From JBFMFR01 sp040752025 (GTDB lineage Bacteria > Chloroflexota > Anaerolineae > Anaerolineales > UBA4823): a stretch of 64,000 nt of DNA. The notes under the pieces are model-generated. The model worked only from the letters and a program-made list of their open reading frames with translations. It did not search any database and was not told the DNA's origin. The position numbers and the translations under genes were made by a program. The stretch covers positions 9,772 through 73,771 of the forward strand of contig JBFMFR010000037.1 of NCBI GenBank assembly GCA_040752025.1, given 5' to 3'. This document shows, in pieces, positions 61,542 to 64,000 of this stretch (position 1 is the first letter of the stretch; each line of letters starts with the position of its first letter).

Positions 61542-62324
61542 TTAGCGGCGCGTTTCTGCCACAACCGGATTGCTGAGTTTGCCCAGGCCCTCGATGGTCA
61601 CCTCGACGCGGTCCCCGGCTTGCAGCGGGCCAACGCCGGCTGGCGTGCCGGTCATCAGGACGTCGCCCGGTTCGAGGGTCATCACCGAAGAGACAAAGGC
61701 CACTAACTGGCGCACGCCGAAGACCATATCACGCGTAGAGGCCATCTGGCGCATCTCCCCGTTGACGTGGCAGGTGATGACGCCATCGGCAGGATCGAAA
61801 TCGGTCTCGATCCAGGGACCCAGCGAGCAGAACGTGTCGAAACCCTTGCTGCGCGTCCACTGGCCATCGCGGTGCTGCAGGTCACGCGCCGTAACGTCAT
61901 TGCCAACGGTGCAGCCCAGGATATAGTCTAGGGCCTGCTCCGGAGGGATCCAGCGCCCGCGCTTGCCGAAGACGACGACCAGCTCGGCTTCGTGCTCGAC
62001 TTGCTGCGACTGCGGCGGAAGCACGATGGCATCGCCGGGCCCGATCACCGCGGAGGGCGGTTTGAGGAAAAGCAGGGGGATTTCAGGCACATCGGCATCG
62101 TGCTCCCTGGCATGGGCGGCGTAATTGCGCCCAACGCAGATGATCTTGCCAGGCTGCACCGGGGCCAGCAAGCGCACAGAGGCCAAAGGCTCGAAGGCCT
62201 CCAGGCGGCGGAAATCGTCAAACGGCGAGCCTTCCACCGGGCCAACCAAAAGGTCTGCGCCCTCCTCTAAAATCCAGCCAAAGCGCGCAGCCTCGTTGCC
62301 CTTGCGATAACGGATAAAGCGCAT
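61542..62324 (-). CDS. Fumarylacetoacetate hydrolase family protein
   Basis: The 260-residue protein has the FAH fold: KIICVGRNYAAHAREHD, FLKPPSAVIGPGD, VEHEAELVVVFGKRGR with the metal-binding acids and GCTVGNDVTARDLQ, then DVLMTGTPAGVGPLQAGD. Members hydrolyse or decarboxylate 2-oxo acids in aromatic or sugar-acid breakdown. It stands on the same strand as the RpiR-type regulator upstream, which may control it. Confidence 0.9.
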   Translation of the reverse strand: MRFIRYRKGNEAARFGWILEEGADLLVGPVEGSPFDDFRRLEAFEPLASVRLLAPVQPGKIICVGRNYAAHAREHDADVPEIPLLFLKPPSAVIGPGDAIVLPPQSQQVEHEAELVVVFGKRGRWIPPEQALDYILGCTVGNDVTARDLQHRDGQWTRSKGFDTFCSLGPWIETDFDPADGVITCHVNGEMRQMASTRDMVFGVRQLVAFVSSVMTLEPGDVLMTGTPAGVGPLQAGDRVEVTIEGLGKLSNPVVAETRR

Positions 62325-62398
62325 AACAACCTCGATCTGATCCGATTCGGAAGATCAGCCTGCCATAAACGCAGACTGCCAGCCTCCCAAGTATACCC

Positions 62399-63235
62399 CT
62401 AATCTATCGGTTGTTGGATGCGCTCTGACAATTCCGAAATGGACTGCTCGGTGCCGGCGAAGCGCTCGGCGAAACGCCAGCGCAGGCTCTGCGACAGGGC
62501 GTAGACAATCGCATCGATGGAGACGATCCCGACCCCAATCGAGGGGTGCGCCTGGGCCGCCAGGACGGTGTCGGCGAAGCGGGCCGAGGCCAGGGAGGCC
62601 GAGCCAACGATGGCGGCGGTGGGGATGCCGCGGGTCTGCGCCTCGCCCATGGCGCGAGCGATGTAGGGAGCCTGCCCGGCGACTTCCATGGCCAGGAGCA
62701 AATCCTGCTGCGTGGCAATGTTGACCGTGCGGGCCAGGTCGGCGATGCCGGCGCGGGCGATGTAGATCGGGAAGCCGCCCTGCTCCAGGAAGAGCACCAG
62801 GCTGTAAGCGGTGGACTGGGCCGGGCCTTCGGCCAGGACCACGACGCGGCGCGAGCGCCCAATCTGCTCGACCAACTGCTCCAGGGCCAGGGTGTCGAGC
62901 GAAAGGCGGGTGCGCTCCAGGGCCAGGGAGACGTCGCGCATGGCAGTCGAAGCAACGGAAGGCAGCGTATCGACCGCCTCGGCCTGCCTGGGACGGATGA
63001 GCAAATCGTCTTTGACGCGCTGGCGGATCTCGCGCTGCAGCTTGGGGAAGCCGTCATAACCCAGGTGCTGAGAGAAACGCACCACTGTAGCTGCGTCCAG
63101 GTCCAGGGCGTGGGCCAGCTCGCTGGCAGTCATGAAAGCCGCTTCTACGTAAGAGTCCAACAAGAAGTCCGCCAGCCGGGCAAAGCTTTTGGACATGTTC
63201 GAGCGCTCCTGGCGAATACGTTCTTCGTACGTCAT
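62399..63235 (-). CDS. RpiR/MurR-family transcriptional regulator with SIS domain
   Basis: The start at 63235 (MTYEERIRQ) has AGGAGG six bases upstream; the longer frame to 63289 has none. Residues 1-75 form the RpiR helix-turn-helix (MTASELAHALDLDAATVVRFSQ, LGYDGFPKLQREIRQ). Residues 110-270 form a SIS sugar-phosphate-binding domain (SRRVVVLAEGPAQSTAYSLV). It senses a sugar phosphate, perhaps an amino sugar or a pathway intermediate. The FAH gene lies 74 bp downstream. Confidence 0.92.
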   Translation of the reverse strand: MTYEERIRQERSNMSKSFARLADFLLDSYVEAAFMTASELAHALDLDAATVVRFSQHLGYDGFPKLQREIRQRVKDDLLIRPRQAEAVDTLPSVASTAMRDVSLALERTRLSLDTLALEQLVEQIGRSRRVVVLAEGPAQSTAYSLVLFLEQGGFPIYIARAGIADLARTVNIATQQDLLLAMEVAGQAPYIARAMGEAQTRGIPTAAIVGSASLASARFADTVLAAQAHPSIGVGIVSIDAIVYALSQSLRWRFAERFAGTEQSISELSERIQQPID

Positions 63236-63473
63236 AGGCAACCTCCTGGTACAGACAGAGCAAGCGGAAAAGGAAACGCTACCTTGCAATCATCTGCTTA
63301 TGTGAAGCAGGCCGACGATAACTACAGTTTATCATAATCGGAGCGGAGATGCAATACATTGTGTATTATTCGGCAAGTCTAGCAACTTTTCTCCAAACGA
63401 GGGAAGCTCAATCTGATTGGACGATGAAGAAGCTCGCGGATTTGCCCAGGCGGCGCGGATTTTCTGAAGGCCA

Positions 63474-63502
63474 TTGACAAAACCTGCAAAAGGCACTATA
63501 AC
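63474..63502 (+). promoter_or_regulatory. Promoter of tRNA-Val
   Basis: TTGACA (63474-63479) and TATAAC (63497-63502) with 17 bases between; the tRNA begins 15 bases after the -10 box. Confidence 0.75.
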
Positions 63503-63516
63503 AGGGCTGGAGCGAT

Positions 63517-63590
63517 GGGCGAATAGCTCAGTTGGTTAGAGCGCCTCTCTTACACAGAGGAGGTCCTGGGTTCGAGTCCCTGTTCGCCCA
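63517..63590 (+). tRNA. tRNA-Val (anticodon TAC)
   Basis: Acceptor GGGCGAA/TTCGCCC, D-arm GCTC/GAGC, anticodon stem CCTCT/AGAGG with loop CTTACAC, and T-loop TTCGAGT. The T-stem CTGGG/CCCTG has one T-T mismatch at its second pair. No CCA is encoded. It has its own promoter and terminator. Confidence 0.93.
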
Positions 63591-63597
63591 CTCAAAT

Positions 63598-63619
63598 ACC
63601 CCCACCCGTGGGGGTTTTT
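63598..63619 (+). terminator. Intrinsic terminator after tRNA-Val
   Basis: ACCCCCAC and GTGGGGGT form an 8-bp stem with a very short loop, followed by TTTTGG. Placed 8 bases after the tRNA. Confidence 0.8.
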
Positions 63620-63671
63620 GGTTTACGGGATACGGTAGACGATGGACAGTAGAAGGGAAACGGGCCAGGGC

Positions 63672-63743
63672 GTGCGTTGCATCTGTTCTGGATGCGATGC
63701 ACGTGGAGGCCAGGTGCAACGCACGAAGGGCACGTGCATCGCA
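63672..63743. repeat. Interleaved inverted repeats
   Basis: GTGCGTTGCA (63672-63681) pairs with TGCAACGCAC (63715-63724), and TGCGATGCACGTG (63693-63705) pairs with CACGTGCATCGCA (63731-63743). The arms alternate A-B-A'-B', a pseudoknot order, and all four share a GTGC-GCAC core. The rest of 63620-63883 shows no convincing gene; the open frames there cross the tRNA or lack start sites. Confidence 0.6.
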
Positions 63744-63883
63744 CCCTGGGCTGGAGGGCGGGGTGAGGCGAGTTATGAGGTTTGTAATGTGCGAGGCGGC
63801 GGGTTCAGGGTTTCTCCCGGCGGCGGGGAAAGGCAGGGCGCGCCGGGGTGGGAGGGGAATAATAATAAAAAAATTGTATCTAC

Positions 63884-64000
63884 TCACAGGGTATCAGGGA
63901 GTGGTAGAGCAGGCTTGCCGATCAGGGATTGAAGGGCGTCAAAGGCGTTGCTGCCTTTCAAAGCGGCAGTATCGATGACCGAAGCCAAGGCAGCATAAGC
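63884..64000 (-). mobile_element. Probable transposase C-terminus (IS66-like), cut by window edge
   Basis: The minus-strand frame is open from the window edge to TGA at 63886-63884 and reads AYAALASVIDTAALKGSNAF, then DALQSLIGKPALPLPDTL. The pattern (SVIDTA, GSNAFDALQSLIGKPALP) looks like the C-terminal end of IS66-type transposases. Only 38 residues are visible, so family assignment is tentative. The inverted repeats at 63672 lie about 140 bases beyond its end and might mark the element's flank. Confidence 0.4.

Noticed and set aside
63517..63590. tRNA-Val as the attachment site of an integrated element
   Set aside because: No duplicate of the tRNA 3' end and no integrase gene are visible.
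63532..63978. A 148-codon plus-strand frame
   Set aside because: It starts inside tRNA-Val, crosses its terminator and runs through inverted repeats; there is no ribosome site.

Overview
The window looks like bacterial chromosome from an Anaerolineae-like member of the Chloroflexota. The reasons are indirect: high-GC coding sequence, many ATG/GTG/TTG starts, consensus TTGACA/TATAAT promoters, and lipoproteins or membrane proteins carrying Thr/Pro-rich (TPTPT) stalks of the sort common in that phylum. The gene mix also fits: GH31/GH36 glycosidases, psuK-psuG, an adenosylcobalamin MerR regulator and a large sulfotransferase/glycosyltransferase locus. No ribosomal RNA is present, so the phylum is an inference.

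Layout. 1-6.5 kb: an ABC-2 exporter (ATPase cut by the window edge), an extended SDR epimerase, two tandem paralogous lipoproteins, a Tat-exported L,D-transpeptidase, and a truncated rph stub abutting prs. 6.6-19.1 kb: an AAA ATPase; a catabolic run of alpha-galactosidase, alpha-glucosidase, M14 and M24 peptidases and methylglyoxal synthase; a convergent M48 membrane peptidase; then hisS followed 19 bp later by its cognate tRNA-His. 19.2-20.1 kb: a secreted thioredoxin-fold protein.

20.3-41.9 kb, all on the minus strand, is a surface-glycan locus. It holds a UDP-galactopyranose-mutase-like flavoenzyme, a Wzm/Wzt-type ABC exporter, four sulfotransferase domains, several GT2/GT4 glycosyltransferases, a methyltransferase and a fatty-acyl-AMP ligase with its own acyl carrier protein. 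One 1341-residue protein fuses sulfotransferase, GT2 and GT4. An SGNH/MBOAT acylation pair in the middle has been wrecked by a deletion. The product is probably a sulfated, possibly lipid-modified, exported polysaccharide. A 17-nt palindrome occurs three times here, inside genes and in different reading frames.

42-45 kb: two related zinc-ribbon membrane proteins, then a thioredoxin-fold peroxiredoxin whose peroxidatic Cys codon is TGA. The frame is open and conserved on both sides, the TGA starts a U-x-x-C motif, and a small hairpin of bacterial SECIS geometry follows. This is the strongest unusual signal: a probable selenoprotein.

45.3-55.6 kb: a seven-gene minus-strand run (NmrA-like SDR, aldo/keto reductase, photolyase, LolD-type ATPase, GNAT protein, FtsX-type permease, AttH/CrtC-like lipocalin lipoprotein) diverges from a CarH-like B12 photoreceptor gene. 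The 191-bp intergenic region has two consensus divergent promoters and three heptamers at exact 11-bp spacing over the -35 box of the photolyase promoter, as expected for CarH control. The whole run may be a light-induced regulon.

55.6-64 kb: a PHP phosphoesterase, a flippase-like membrane protein and a DUF362 protein; psuK-psuG for pseudouridine breakdown; a TP-rich membrane protein; an FAH-family hydrolase; an RpiR-type regulator; tRNA-Val with promoter and terminator; a cluster of interleaved inverted repeats; and the C-terminus of a probable IS66-like transposase at the edge. Four separate deletion scars leaving gene stubs (rph, SDR, acyl ligase, SGNH/MBOAT) are a recurring theme.
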